Positions 63,590 through 64,000 of a DNA stretch of 64,000 nucleotides are shown here, one piece after another; position 1 is the stretch's first letter; every line of letters starts with the position of its first letter. The notes below the pieces were generated by a model. The model was not told the origin of the DNA, searched no databases, and saw only the letters and a list, made by a program, of their open reading frames with translations. A program made the position numbers and the translations under genes. The DNA is from CAWKOH01 sp963851245 (GTDB lineage: Bacteria > Actinomycetota > Acidimicrobiia > Acidimicrobiales > Palsa-688), in contig CAWKOH010000007.1 in NCBI GenBank assembly GCA_963851245.1, forward strand, positions 310,001 through 374,000. Direction: 5' to 3'.

Positions 63590-64000
63590 ATGAGTGACCT
63601 CTATCGTCCGCAGCTCCTGCCCGATCTGCTCATTTCTGCCCTGGGTCGCAACGGGGACCGGCCCTGTCTCTACCTCGACGGTGCTGTGGTCACTGCGGCG
63701 CAGATGAAGGATCGGATCAGCTGTTACGCGCAAGCCTTCCACGCCCAGGGCGTGATCCAGGGCCAGGGCGTGGCGACTCTGTCGAAGAATCGGCCTGAGG
63801 TGCTGTACTCGATGGGGGCTGTGATGGTCGCGGGGTGCAGGAACACCCCCCTGCATCCTCTCGGTTCTCTTGACGATCAGGCGTACGTATTGGAGGACGC
63901 CGAGATCGATACGTTGATCTTCGATCCCGGTTTCGCGGAGCGAGCTGGTCAACTGCGGGAGCGGGTTCCTGCGCTGAAGCGCTTGCTGTCATACGGGGAC
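63590..64000 (+). CDS. AMP-dependent acyl-CoA synthetase, 3' end outside the window
   Basis: The first 137 residues of an adenylate-forming enzyme: MSDLYRPQLLPDLLISALGR, NGDRPCLYLDGAVVTAAQMK, VIQGQGVATLSKNRPEVLYS and CRNTPLHPLGSLDDQAYVLE, DAEIDTLIFDPGF. This matches the N-terminal lid of long-chain or steroid acyl-CoA ligases of the FadD type. The AMP-binding P-loop would lie downstream. GGAGGAAGC lies 11 bases before the ATG. It fits the crotonase/thiolase cluster. Confidence 0.85.
   Translation, partial: MSDLYRPQLLPDLLISALGRNGDRPCLYLDGAVVTAAQMKDRISCYAQAFHAQGVIQGQGVATLSKNRPEVLYSMGAVMVAGCRNTPLHPLGSLDDQAYVLEDAEIDTLIFDPGFAERAGQLRERVPALKRLLSYGD

Noticed and set aside
59986..64000. Prophage or conjugative element cargo downstream of the tRNA
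   Set aside because: No structural, replication or transfer gene is visible; only the integrase remnant supports it, so it is left as a possibility in the findings.

Overview
The window is high-GC DNA from an actinobacterium, most likely of the class Acidimicrobiia (inference). The signs are three WhiB-family genes including a clear WhiB7, a DivIVA-domain protein, a UPF0182 membrane protein, a class E-type sortase, paired TrkA/Ceo proteins, a fragment of an F420-dependent luciferase-like oxidoreductase, and frequent GTG starts. No phage, IS element or CRISPR array is visible.

Layout. 1-9 kb is central metabolism: the 3' part of pcrA, a cobalamin-binding mutase subunit, sucC-sucD, then a purN-purH-folD operon on the minus strand divergent from metF. 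10-17 kb holds a broken secreted sedolisin with an FN3 domain and propeller repeats, a methyltransferase and a large ATPase-LuxR regulator divergent from icd. 18-28 kb has mdh, an SCP2 protein, a GH2 glycosidase, a MoxR/VWA pair, two TrkA proteins and a WhiB2-like gene. 28-34 kb has ftcD, tatA, a second whiB, two tandem AIM24 proteins and leuA behind a leucine-type attenuator. 34-57 kb is mostly housekeeping and envelope genes: ppk1, a Nudix hydrolase, sortase, MFS, a zincin-like protein, an epimerase, an HtrA-like protein, moaE, mreB-like, a PDZ-Lon protease, DivIVA, UPF0182 and an IMPase. 57-58.7 kb is whiB7 with an elaborate leader, followed by a DUF523 gene. At 58.7 kb a tRNA-Val has a duplicated 3' end and an integrase N-terminal remnant. 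Beyond it lies a lipid or steroid-type catabolic cluster: two TetR genes, a crotonase, an SCP-x-like thiolase, a monooxygenase remnant and an acyl-CoA ligase cut by the window end.

The strongest regulatory observations are the whiB7 leader (WhiB7-type promoter, two overlapping upstream ORFs, mutually exclusive antiterminator and terminator) and the leuA leader (13-residue peptide with four consecutive Leu codons before a terminator). 

A second theme is frame disruption. Many otherwise well-conserved genes carry single-base indels, concentrated in three stretches of about 1.3-1.5 kb (2.08-3.42, 11.0-12.4 and 32.15-33.74 kb), while very long genes elsewhere are intact. sucC and leuA each regain a family-typical length once the indels are removed, so sequence error is the first explanation. 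The list gives full gene extents across such shifts and says so.
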